This document shows positions 1-9,400 of a DNA stretch of 20,906 nucleotides, in pieces (the stretch's first letter is position 1; each line of letters opens with the position of its first letter). This stretch comes from Mnemiopsis leidyi. Lineage: Eukaryota; Ctenophora; Tentaculata; Lobata; Bolinopsidae. The stretch covers positions 111,333 through 132,238 of the forward strand of contig JH154836.1 in NCBI GenBank assembly GCA_000226015.1, in the 5' to 3' direction. The position numbers were made by a program, and so were the translations under genes. The notes under the pieces were generated by a model. That model searched no databases. It worked only from the letters and a program-made list of their open reading frames with translations, and was not told the origin of the DNA.

Positions 1-592
1 CATTCCCTTATCCCAGTCTTTCACCTCCAAGACAGTGGTTTTACTCATTATGAGCACCATCGAGTAAGAAAAGCACTGTACTCTTCTATCATTCTGTCTA
101 CTACAGCGAAAGACCCAATTATATCCGCGTGTATAACCTCCTTCCAACGGTGCCACATTGCCGGTGTGGTCTTTGAGTAACTTCTCGATTAGTATGATTA
201 TGCGTACCAAATTATTTATCATATATGTATTATTTGCTTTTAGACTCAATAATCCAAACGATTTTATCCAACTACTTAAAACTACAACTACAAGCATTCA
301 ATTGCACCAGTACTCGGTATGCCGAAGCATATCACATAACACATTACAAATAGCATAACTACAAAATATTTAAGTAATCAATGCGAATTCTCACTTTCAG
401 CTTTCTACACGTTAGGGTGTACGTAGAACTATTTACTATTACTAGTTGCTAGAATTATTTTTATAGAATTTTCACCGCTATCTTAGTAGCCTTACCTTTC
501 CTATCCATGTGTCGTTGCCTGCAAATCAAGATGAAACATTGCAAATTTTTGGACGAGAAAATCAATTAATTGTCATGGTTTGGTGTTTATTT

Positions 593-721
593 CGGTTCCC
601 GATCTCTCGGATATCCCCAAACATGCAGTGAAGGTACAACAGGGTGGGAGAAAATGAATAATGTTCTCATCCTTCAGCAGCCTTCACTTTGCAGGTTTGG
701 ACCGAGGGATTCGGGAATCGG
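593..721. repeat. Imperfect inverted repeat (foldback, about 130 bp)
   Basis: The left arm starts CGGTTCCCGATCTCTCGG and continues through CCCAAACATGCAGTGAAGG. The right arm is the approximate reverse complement: CCTTCACTTTGCAGGTTTGG, then ACCGAGGGATTCGGGAATCG. The arms meet near 650-665, where GAGAAAATGAATAATGTTCTC is itself nearly palindromic, so the whole segment can fold into one long bulged hairpin. No target-site duplication was recognised. It could be a decayed foldback MITE or a transcribed hairpin. Confidence 0.6.
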
Positions 722-915
722 CTTATTCGCAGGATTATGACTAGGAGCTGAATTCGAATTCAAGAATTTATATTTGAAATAGTCCGTTACTTACTTAGAT
801 AGTAGCCGAGCAGTTTTAACCTAGATTTTTACCAGCCGGCGATGACACATGACGCTCATCTTTCTTGCACTGCTGGCACTTGGTTTCTACCGACGTGCTT
901 GCGGGGCAGGTGCCC

Positions 916-1121
916 GCTCATCGAGGTCAAGCTAGACTGAGTGGCTTTTAGTTTCAACAGTTTACCCACTACCAAACAATTGTGCGCACATGTGCACTGC
1001 CGTTTGCAGTTTGGCCGCTCGCGTTAGTCAGCAAGTCAATCTGTCTAATTTTATTAAGTCTCGGCGCACGCTGAGGCGGACGCCCTCGAGTGTCCGCCTC
1101 CGCGAATGTCCCTCGATGAGC
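916..1121. repeat. Nested GC-rich inverted repeats
   Basis: GCTCATCGAGG at 916-926 is matched by its exact reverse complement CCTCGATGAGC at 1111-1121. Just inside the right arm, GAGGCGGAC (1073-1081) and GTCCGCCTC (1092-1100) form a perfect 9-bp hairpin with a 10-nt loop. The segment is clearly more GC-rich than its flanks. It may be a decayed mobile element or a structured regulatory segment; no coding function was seen. Confidence 0.45.
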
Positions 1122-1308
1122 GAGTAAATGATTTGTTTAAATGCAGTGTTGCGGTTTGAAGCTCACATGATTTCACTTTTAAAGTTAAACTATACCATAT
1201 ATAGCTTATATTTTAATTTAAAATTTCAAAATATTTGTTGAATTGAAGATGACTTATCATAATTGATCCTAATGAGAAGAATCTTAACTTTATCTTTAAT
1301 TATTCGTC

Positions 1309-1440
1309 GTATGTGTGCCGCGTACGGTATGCTGCGCGAGTGTTTGTGCCTGTCCCAAACCACATGTTCTAGTGGCAAGTGGACGGGTGCGCGCGCGCCG
1401 CGCCATCAACCGTACGCGCACCATGCCGGGCCAACTTGTG
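1309..1440. other. GC-rich, alternating purine-pyrimidine islet
   Basis: A short GC-rich islet in AT-rich surroundings contains a GTGCGCGCGCGCC run of alternating purine-pyrimidine (Z-DNA-prone) near 1387. GGTGCGCG is matched by CGCGCACC about 20 nt downstream, so a stem-loop is possible. GCGTACGGT-type motifs recur in both orientations. No ORF of known function covers it. Confidence 0.35.
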
Positions 1441-2683
1441 TGCTATATCTTATTTAGGCACGGAGAATGAGATATTTATGATTTGATTTATATTGAATGC
1501 TGTAAATAAAAATTTTGAGTTTTTCTGAAAATTTTGAGTTTTTCTTTACACTCAAGTCAAGTCAATATGTTCGTTTAATACGTCCTCTTGATCCAATTAG
1601 CACGATGATATTCAAACTCAATAAATAAATTACGGCTGAGATTTTTTATTAATATAAGTTAATGGTAACGGTTTTCAAGTTCCGTGTGTACATCTGAGTA
1701 CCCACGTACCCACACAAGCCACCCCTGCAAAATTGGAAACTGCTTATTCCATGAGTGGAAATGTTGCCTTGGGTATGTAACAGCATCAGAATTTCCCTTG
1801 ATATCATCAAAATATGCCCTTTGAGGGTAATTTAAAAAGACATCTCATCCAAAAGATTGAAATTATCTTCAATTTGAGAACAGATCCCAAGTTTTGATGT
1901 ATCGCAATTGCCTTAAGTCAAGTATGCATTGGGACAACAATATGATATGAAAAAATCCCGAAAGAGTTTGGAGTTGCCTGAAAATAGGCTTAAAATGAAT
2001 GTCACAAATTGGGACCATTCTAGCTGCTGTAGATGTTACTATGTGACACAATATGAGGGCATACATCTCAATGGGCCAATTGTAATTACCTTACGATTTG
2101 CCTACCTCATACCCTCTGCACCTGATTTCACTTTCATTATTAATGTCAGTTTTATTTTACTAGATGTAATGAGAGGGTTTATCAGCCACTGACACTGAAA
2201 TTTCCAACAAAATTTAAGCAAAAGATAGAACTAGTCTTGAAGCTATTCGAATGCACTGTCAAAATCGTCCACATTCGTTGTTTTTAATAGCTAAAATTTC
2301 ACAGCCGATTTTAAGTTTTTGAATCCGAAAACAGCAACCAGTATCATTAAGCAAGTTGCAATAAAATTATTCCAGTTTTACGGCCAATATTTTCACTCTA
2401 GTTTCCCTGGTATTTCATCAGGAGTCTTTGTGGCAGAAATTGTTTTCACAATATCAATTTTTGCCAAGTTTAATTTTTAGAGACCGATTGTCAATTTTCC
2501 GAGGCTGGAAAGTAATTATTCACTAGACACAAATGCATCATAAGTGTATAAGAACTGGTCAAGGAGGCTTTCTTGGAGGACCCCCTGGACCATTCTACAT
2601 TAAGTTATTTCATTGACCAAGCTCCACTGCCAACACAATTGATTAAAAACATCTATAAATTCAAACTGTTGTAGTAAAAAAGA

Positions 2684-2979
2684 GTCAGTAGCAGCGGCGT
2701 AACAATGCTCCGGCTATCCCGGCTACGAGGGGGGGCGCCGTCATCAGGGGGCGCAAAATCGTCATAAAAATATGGGACAATTTTGCAAGATTAACTGCGC
2801 GACTAGCAAAATCGCGTGTTTGGTTTAATAACTTCACTATTTATTTAGATTTTTCGGCCATTTTTTCACAAATTGCTCCAAGTAAGCCCTCACACCAGGG
2901 GCGCCAACTAGGGGCGCATTTTCATCGCCGAGGGGCGCCATATTGGCTAGACCTACTACGTTACGCCACTGGTCAGTAG
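2684..2979. mobile_element. hAT-superfamily-like MITE with 8-bp TSD
   Basis: The element body is 2692-2971 (280 bp). It opens with CAGCGGCGTAAC and closes with GTTACGCCACTG, so the terminal inverted repeats match at 11 of 12 positions; CAGYGGCGTA-type ends are typical of hAT elements. GTCAGTAG lies immediately on both sides (2684-2691 and 2972-2979), the perfect 8-bp target duplication expected of hAT transposition. Subterminal GGGGCGCC motifs recur in both orientations (near 2733, 2898, 2910, 2933). There is no transposase ORF, so it is non-autonomous. The intact TSD suggests fairly recent insertion. Confidence 0.9.
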
Positions 2980-3385
2980 TGCCTATCACTTTAAAAACGC
3001 TGGCTCAATTGCCAGTCTTATGAATTTATGATATTATGTATCCTTTGTAGACATTGTTTCATTCTGTCAAAGATGCTTCTTCAATGAAAGTTTAATTTCA
3101 AATCGATGCATTTTGTTCCAAGTTGAGAACTTAAAACTAGCAAACTACTAAAGCTAGTATGATATTGAAAAAGTATGTGGTGAAGCATAGATAAATTTGT
3201 GGTAGTTGCTACAGAAAAGTATTCTTTCTTTAGAAATAGCTTTTGCCAATAATAATGCTTTTGCAAAGTGAGAATTATTTCATGCTATAAATGTGGCAAC
3301 ATGCAAAACACATGTATATTTTTTTGAATTTGAAAACTTGTTTAAAAAATGAATTGTACTGTTACACATCTTTCACAATTAAGCT

Positions 3386-6129
3386 ATGGCAGACAATAAT
3401 TCTGGTGGTGTATTCAATCTATTTCTTGGCCCCAAAAGTAGTCTCTGTGGCAGCTTTTACAGCACAGATTTTGGAGAATTATCTTTGTTTGTAGATTTCC
3501 AAAGTGACATTTCCAGAACATATCATCATGAAAAGGTTGGAACTATTCTTTTTTATGTTGATTATGCAGTTTAAAAGATGAAGGTTCGTTTTAAATTATG
3601 TTTGTATTTACGATAAATCTTAGCTCATTGCTGCAAATTAAAGAATAAAGATAATTAGATTTTGGTTTCGGGAAAATTCGGATTTAAGTTTTAGCCATTT
3701 CTTTAAGCGTTTATGGGGCCTGCTTTTTCAGATAAATGAAGGCGATGTGCTCTGGGATGAGAAAATCGACAAGATCGACATTAGCTCTGGGGAGAAAAAA
3801 GATATTAACCCATATTCCTCTCACCCAGACCTACATTGGAGTCAATTAGAAGATATAAATGAGAGGAAAGTAATCGAACTTCCTCATTGCAACAATTTCG
3901 AAACATTTCACCAGGGATCACAGTTCTTTGCTGAAAGAGACCTTGGTGAATTATTTGAGGACAAGATCCGATTCCAGATAGAAAAATGTGATGTATTCAG
4001 TGTAAGTGAAATAATTGAAAGTTTGTGTTTTTCTTGCTAGTGATGAAGAAAGTCGGGAATTCATACAAATTCTTCTAGAATGAATTTAAAAATTGAATAA
4101 ATTTAGGGTTTCGTCAGCATGTATGATGCAAACTCTGGCTACTCTGGTTTATTTGCTGCTCTGATGCCACTGCTGGATGATGCATTTGGACGAAAACCGA
4201 AAATCAATTTTGGAGTTGGAACCAGACAACCAAGTCTCTTTGAAGTTGAATCTTCAGCTGTTGACTCCTCTTGTTCATTCCTGCAATATCACAATATTAA
4301 AGGCTTGTACTTATTTTCTTATTTCTTTGCAAGGCACTTCATTTTGGGCAAGTAGTTGTACTAATTTTACAGAGTTTTCAATTCTCTTCTTGACTCGAGT
4401 GAGAGACAAAGGATTTGACGAAATTCATCGATATATTTCTGTGTTACTACGCCGTCATCAGGACACTAAAATTGTTAATTTAATGTAGTTGTTGAAAGTA
4501 TTAAAAAGAGTATAAACTTGTCATTGTGCACTGTTGATAGAATTCGAATTCAGTAAACTTAACAATTATGTCTTACAGTAATTCATTTTACAGACGTCTT
4601 TAAAGGAATCATTGGTCAAGAGACAGACTATCACTGTAGTGCTTTGATATCCTTCTTTCTGCAACAAGTCCTCAGGATTCCTAAGAGAGGCACTGATTTA
4701 AAGGATCTCGCCACATTTTTGTCCCCTCTCTCCCGAAACATTTTCTCCTCGTATTTAGGTTTAAAAATTTCAGATGCTTTATATTTAAATGACTGGAAAT
4801 CATTCAATCGTGAATGTAACTGTTCAAATGCTCTAATTTGTACAAAATGATAGTCTATCGTACTGAGAGTGATAAATTGTATTATTCCAGGTTTGCCATT
4901 TGATGATCCAGACGACAGGAGCATATCAAAGCTGTTCAGTTCGAAGTTTTTAGCTGCCAATCTTAAACCTTTGTCTTTGTACACAAATAAGGTATCATTT
5001 GACCCCATGATGTTGAGACTATTAAATTATATAGTTCACTACAATTTTGTGAAATGTTCCGTAACAAAAATTATAAAAAAAGTTAATGAAAAACCTATTA
5101 AAAATTAATTAAAATCTCCTCAGATCAGTTTGCCTCTTCACTGCTCATACATTTCAAGTTGTGGAATATCCGACATTTCAAACAATCACCAGTTCTTCTC
5201 AGCTCTCTCCCAACTCTCTTCTACTGACCAAGTTTTCAGTTCCTCCACAAAATACTGTTACACTCCCGAAACTTTACCTGTACACGTTCTTTCTCCTCAG
5301 TTCTACAATGATCAGATACTTTCTAATGGTTAGTTAATCTAAGTGTGTAGAATAGTTACTTTTCGTCAGACTAATAATCATGATAATGTTGTCCTGTAGA
5401 TCTCGCGTTCTGTCTATTATAAAAAAATGAACTGATAAGATAAGTAACAGCATTATGGGGGAAGTTCACAAGTTTTCTATACCCTCCCCCACCCCCCCCC
5501 CCCCGCCCAAGGTACTGTGTAGAGCGAAAGGAATGTTGGGGAGGGGTCACAAACCGCTCATTTCACGTGAGAGCGTTTCTCAAAATTGATTGGCCCCACC
5601 TAACTTCTTATTTGTCGATAGCTGTCACGTAATTCAAATTATGTATCAACCTTCCCCCAAAAATGCCGTTCTCTATTAACTTGTTGATTAGCTTAATGTC
5701 TGTTTATTGTTTAAGACCGCTACTAGTTACTATTTCCAGGGCATTTGAGAGCAGTCCATCAAAAGGTTAGAAGTCGGCCAGTAACGGAAATTCCTGTAGT
5801 TGCTGTCCTGCAAAACAACCAAGATCCAGTACAGTTAATGGAGAAGGTTTGTCATCCACGCCAACCACGACATTCACTTATGAAACGTCTCCCTCAGATT
5901 ATTTTAGATCTTTTTCGTTAACACCAAGCAGTTTACAAAGATCATGAGATTTCACACATTTCCGGCACAAAATTTCTTCGCTGAAACCTGCACCTTTTTT
6001 CAGGTATTGTCAGAGCGTGTGAAAGTGAGTGAAAACACTGATCTGCTAACGGCTGGAGTTCTAGATGAAGATGTAGCTGACATCCGACAATCTCTACATC
6101 AATTAGCTGACAATTACACTCTTACTTGA
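3386..6129 (+). CDS. MSTO1: Misato / MSTO1 homologue (9 exons found, N-terminus unresolved)
   Basis: Proposed exons: 3386-3535, 3732-4001, 4107-4306, 4373-4398, 4594-4758, 4891-4991, 5124-5328, 5740-5846 and 6004-6129 (stop TGA). Phases agree across every junction and give 449 codons. Recognition rests on Misato-type blocks in order: a W-containing stretch with NPY; FEDKIRFQIEKCDVFSGF followed by DANSGYSGL (cf. the EECD-LQGF-DGFSG region); GQETDYHCSALI; GLPF; and the C-terminal VLDEDVADIRQSLHQLADNY. Misato proteins are tubulin-related and act in mitochondrial distribution and morphology and in spindle assembly. Known relatives begin with a tubulin-like segment ahead of the YTPRLI/DL block; here only about 34 residues precede the matching LSLFVDF, and no FG..N..G..W motif was found. 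The true first exon probably lies upstream, or 3386 is a divergent or truncated start. It runs head-to-tail with the next gene, 360 bp away. Confidence 0.85.
4373..4398 (+). other. MSTO1: 26-nt microexon of the Misato gene
   Basis: Preceded by a TAATTTTACAG acceptor and followed by a GTGAGA donor. The preceding exon ends in phase 2 (at 4306, donor GTACTT) and the next begins needing one carried base (4594). Only this 26-nt segment restores the frame, giving KGLVFNSLLDSNVFKG, which matches the hydrophobic L.F.PLS position of Misato proteins. The longer open frame through this stretch is not compatible with the following exon. Confidence 0.65.
5483..5507 (+). repeat. Poly-C tract in a Misato intron
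   Basis: Intron 7 holds CCCTCCCCCA followed by a run of 14 C, a G and more C. It is a simple low-complexity tract, strongly strand-asymmetric, in the first third of the intron, well away from both splice sites. Confidence 0.8.
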
Positions 6130-6334
6130 TACTTACAAGACTGTTACAAGACTTCCAAGTGTCTTTCGTTTGTCGTCGTCGTGATCAGGACTCCAGATTT
6201 ATTTGAGCTACCTTTATTTTTGATGACTTTTTGCCAAAGTGTAATTTGTATTTGTAAATATGAAGGAGTTTATATTTTTCAGAATCTTTCTGTTTTAACA
6301 ACATCTCCGACGAGTTTCTTTCGATAAACGGAGG

Positions 6335-6340
6335 AATAAA
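6335..6340 (+). terminator. Poly(A) signal of the Misato gene
   Basis: AATAAA, 206 bp downstream of the TGA stop, is the first canonical hexamer after the gene. The next gene's ATG is only 150 bp further, so the intergenic space is very tight. Confidence 0.6.
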
Positions 6341-6489
6341 AAACTGAATTATGTTTTGTTATGATTTATGCGCATAGAAAAAACTTGATTTGCTTATGCT
6401 TTAATGAATCAACATCATATTTTAGACTTACAATCAATTTAACTACAGTTAGAGAAGTTATTTGATGAAGGATTTTAAGGAAAAACAAG

Positions 6490-9400
6490 ATGTCTTCTCT
6501 ACTTAGCGTCATAGAGAATGTTCCGAGTGCCTCCGAAATATCATCACCTTCCAAAACTTTAACAGTTATTATTGTACTGGGATGTCCCCCTTTTCAAACT
6601 ACACCGAACCCTAACACTTCCTTAACACATCGTGGTTTGGAATACTTAATTTCACAAATATTTGCTCCTTTTGTTTCATTCTAATGTTCGTTTTACTGAA
6701 ATTTCGTTCTTTCATCTGTTTGATTTTTATTCAATTTTGCAAGCGCTATTTTCTTGTCAATCTAATCACAAAATGAGCTACACAATGTTTAAATTTTCAG
6801 GGGAGCTGGATGCTACATTTGTAGCAAGAGTTAAAAAAGCAGCTGAAGTATTTTACGAGACCCCAGGACGCAGTGTCATTATACCTACTGGATATCAAGC
6901 TGCAAGTAGTTTACTTTTGTTATCAGTCTCAGTCAGTTTAACCGTGTGATAAATTTATTTATTTTAATTCCATGTTACGCTAGCACAGGTCTTGATATTT
7001 TAGGTTCGCTTATTTTACCCAGTAATTAAGTCTTATGAACAACAGGATACGCTGAATCAGAAGCTGCCGCTATGAGAAGGTTGCTTTTAGAGCAGAATAT
7101 TTCCCTAGATAACATAATTATTGAGGAGGAGGCGGATTCTACTGTCCAGAATGCTATCAAAAGTAATAAATTACAACGATTGTTTGATTTTTAATGCTTA
7201 CCTATTTAAGCCTGGAGCAATAAGACACATGTCTATTTATTCATTATTCATAAACATTGATAAAAGTACGACTGAATTAACACTTTGATTTGTAAACTCT
7301 TATTTTTCCAGAATTAATCGAATTTTTCACTAATTTCAGCCCGACATCTGGTGCGTAACTTAATGAGAACAAGTAACGTTGTTAATGTTGTCATAGTTAC
7401 CAGCTCTTTTCACATGAAACGATCCAGGTAGTTACCCCATTCTAGCTATATTCCTGTTGTGTATAGCTCTAGCTATATTCCTGTTGTGTATAGCTCTAGC
7501 TATATTCCTGTTGTGTATAGCTCTAACTATATTCCTGTTGTGTGTATAGCCCTAGCTATATTCCTGTTTTGTATAGCAGATAGCTCTAGCTATATTCCTG
7601 TTGTGTATAGCCCTAGCTATATTCTAGTTGTGTATAGCTCTAGCCTATATTCATGTTGTGTATAGCTCTAGCTATATTCCTGTTGTGTATAGCTCTTAGC
7701 TATATTCTAGTTGTGTATAGCTCTAGCTATATTCCTGTTGTGTATAGCTCTAGCTATATTCCTGTTGTGTATAGCTCTAGCTACATTCAATTGTATTCTG
7801 CCGCTATTTGGAAAGGCTGTAACTCAAATTTTGTTTTTTTGGACTGGTAAAAAAGTTAAACTTGTCAAATTAGTATATGCAGGCATTTTATAACCGATCA
7901 TATAACCGATCATAACGAAGATGTTTGCCATAAGGATGATACCATGATTTGTCCAAACTAACAATAAATTAAAATCAAGTTTGGCATCCAGATCCAGGTG
8001 GGCACTCCTTGCTGCAATTGTCAAACCGGTTTAACTCACATGCTCCTCGTGCCTGCTTATTGCCAGATAATGGAACATAAACAAAGCTGGTCCTACCTAG
8101 TATTTTACCGACTATACCGTATTACCGTAACTATATTTTCATTTCGATTAGGGGCCACTCATGATATTTCTTGACTTGCTTATACGCTATGAAGCTAAAC
8201 TCAGATCTGCAAAACCGGTTTGATTAAGATATCGCCTCAACGCTTCTAATTGGTGGATAGCTGTCATGTGTCAGGACTATAGTTGTACCTCATGTAAAGG
8301 TTGCACTAAAGATTGGACTGCACGGAACCCCTTAGCTTCCATTCCTTGTTTAACATGCCGTACAGCAAGGATTTCCACTAAGTTCGCCAGGCTAGGCACA
8401 TATCCAAATCTTAAGTGCAGAAGTAGTATATATACTTTTGCATCGGTGCATTAAATTTCCTTGTGTTTCAAATGTGATAACACAGTACTCTTCAATCGAT
8501 GCGAGATGTTAATAACAAGCTAGTCGTTATGACTGTTTCAATCGGTTATATCACGTTGCAGACAATTTGTTGCGATAGTGCACAGGTAGTAAATTTGATG
8601 ACACAATACTCTTCAATGAGAGATGTAACCCACAAGCCATTATTTGAGCAACGGGGTGGCCGGCGGAGGACCACCAGTAACTGTGTATGTCAGTAAGAAG
8701 TAGGTATGAAGTATGTGTCATGCGAGTCTCTTTGTGAGGAAGTGAATTTTCTAGATTTTAAAGTGTTTGTGCGTGATCTGGGTGCGTGATCTTGGTGAGT
8801 TAACGAATGTAAATAAATCTTATTATCGTGGAATATGTTAAAAATGGAAATGGGATAAAGTTGAGATTTAGATAGAGAGAATATTTAGAAAGAATATTCT
8901 AGGAATTGTGCAGCACGATCGCAGTTTCACAAATTGTGAGGTTTATGTCTTCCTGAAAAAGTATCATTTCCTTGATTACGCGTAGATTGGTCCTTTCTTT
9001 GGTAAATTTGAGTAACTCGCAGTCACTTTATTCTTCTGATCGGTGGAAATTTCTTCAGTCTTTACCACCTTGATTTTCTTCTTTTCTTCATTTTACTTAA
9101 ACCTAGAATTCTTCTTCCTTATATTTAATGGGCTGGTGGTGTAGTGGTTTCCTTCTCGGCTCCCACACAGGAGGTCGGGGGTTCAAATCCTGTATCCGCC
9201 AGTCCTAGAGAAGTGCGCTAAGGGCATTTGCCTATGCAACCTTCTTCGGTCGACTCAGCCGAATGATCGGGAAACCGTGATTGAGGGTTAAATGAGTAGC
9301 TGCCAATTGCAGCGAAGTCTCGGGCGATAAAAGTATGGTACACACTACCTTAACCGTCACTGGCGTGTATGTATAATTGTACATTCGGCCTCCTGTAATT

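Larger units (their letters stand above)
1..3385. other. Gene-poor 5' region
   Basis: No exon was recognised on either strand. Open frames are short (under 90 codons), begin mostly at non-ATG codons and resemble no family known to me. Identifiable contents are an imperfect foldback at 593-721, GC-rich inverted repeats between 916 and 1440, and a hAT-like MITE at 2684-2979. The stretches 1-590, 1441-2680 and 2980-3385 look like unique AT-rich non-coding DNA. The N-terminal exon(s) and promoter of the Misato gene could lie here but could not be located. Confidence 0.6.

Noticed and set aside
1263-1457. MRRILTLSL peptide as a possible Misato N-terminus
   Set aside because: Only the first nine residues resemble MRE.LTLQ; the rest lacks the FG..N..G..W motif, and it lies 2 kb upstream without a supporting donor.
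4631-5008. 125-codon minus-strand ORF
   Set aside because: It is the antisense shadow of Misato exons 5 and 6, which have matching splice sites and family motifs on the + strand.
7459-7893. Open frames with SSSYIPVVY repeats, and the array as a CRISPR candidate
   Set aside because: Units are contiguous with no unique spacers, the DNA is animal, and the frames exist only because the 27-bp period is a multiple of three.
9130-9205. tRNA gene at the head of the SINE
   Set aside because: The A and B boxes are present, but the cloverleaf is not closed and the same head recurs with a long shared body in the copy at 17005.
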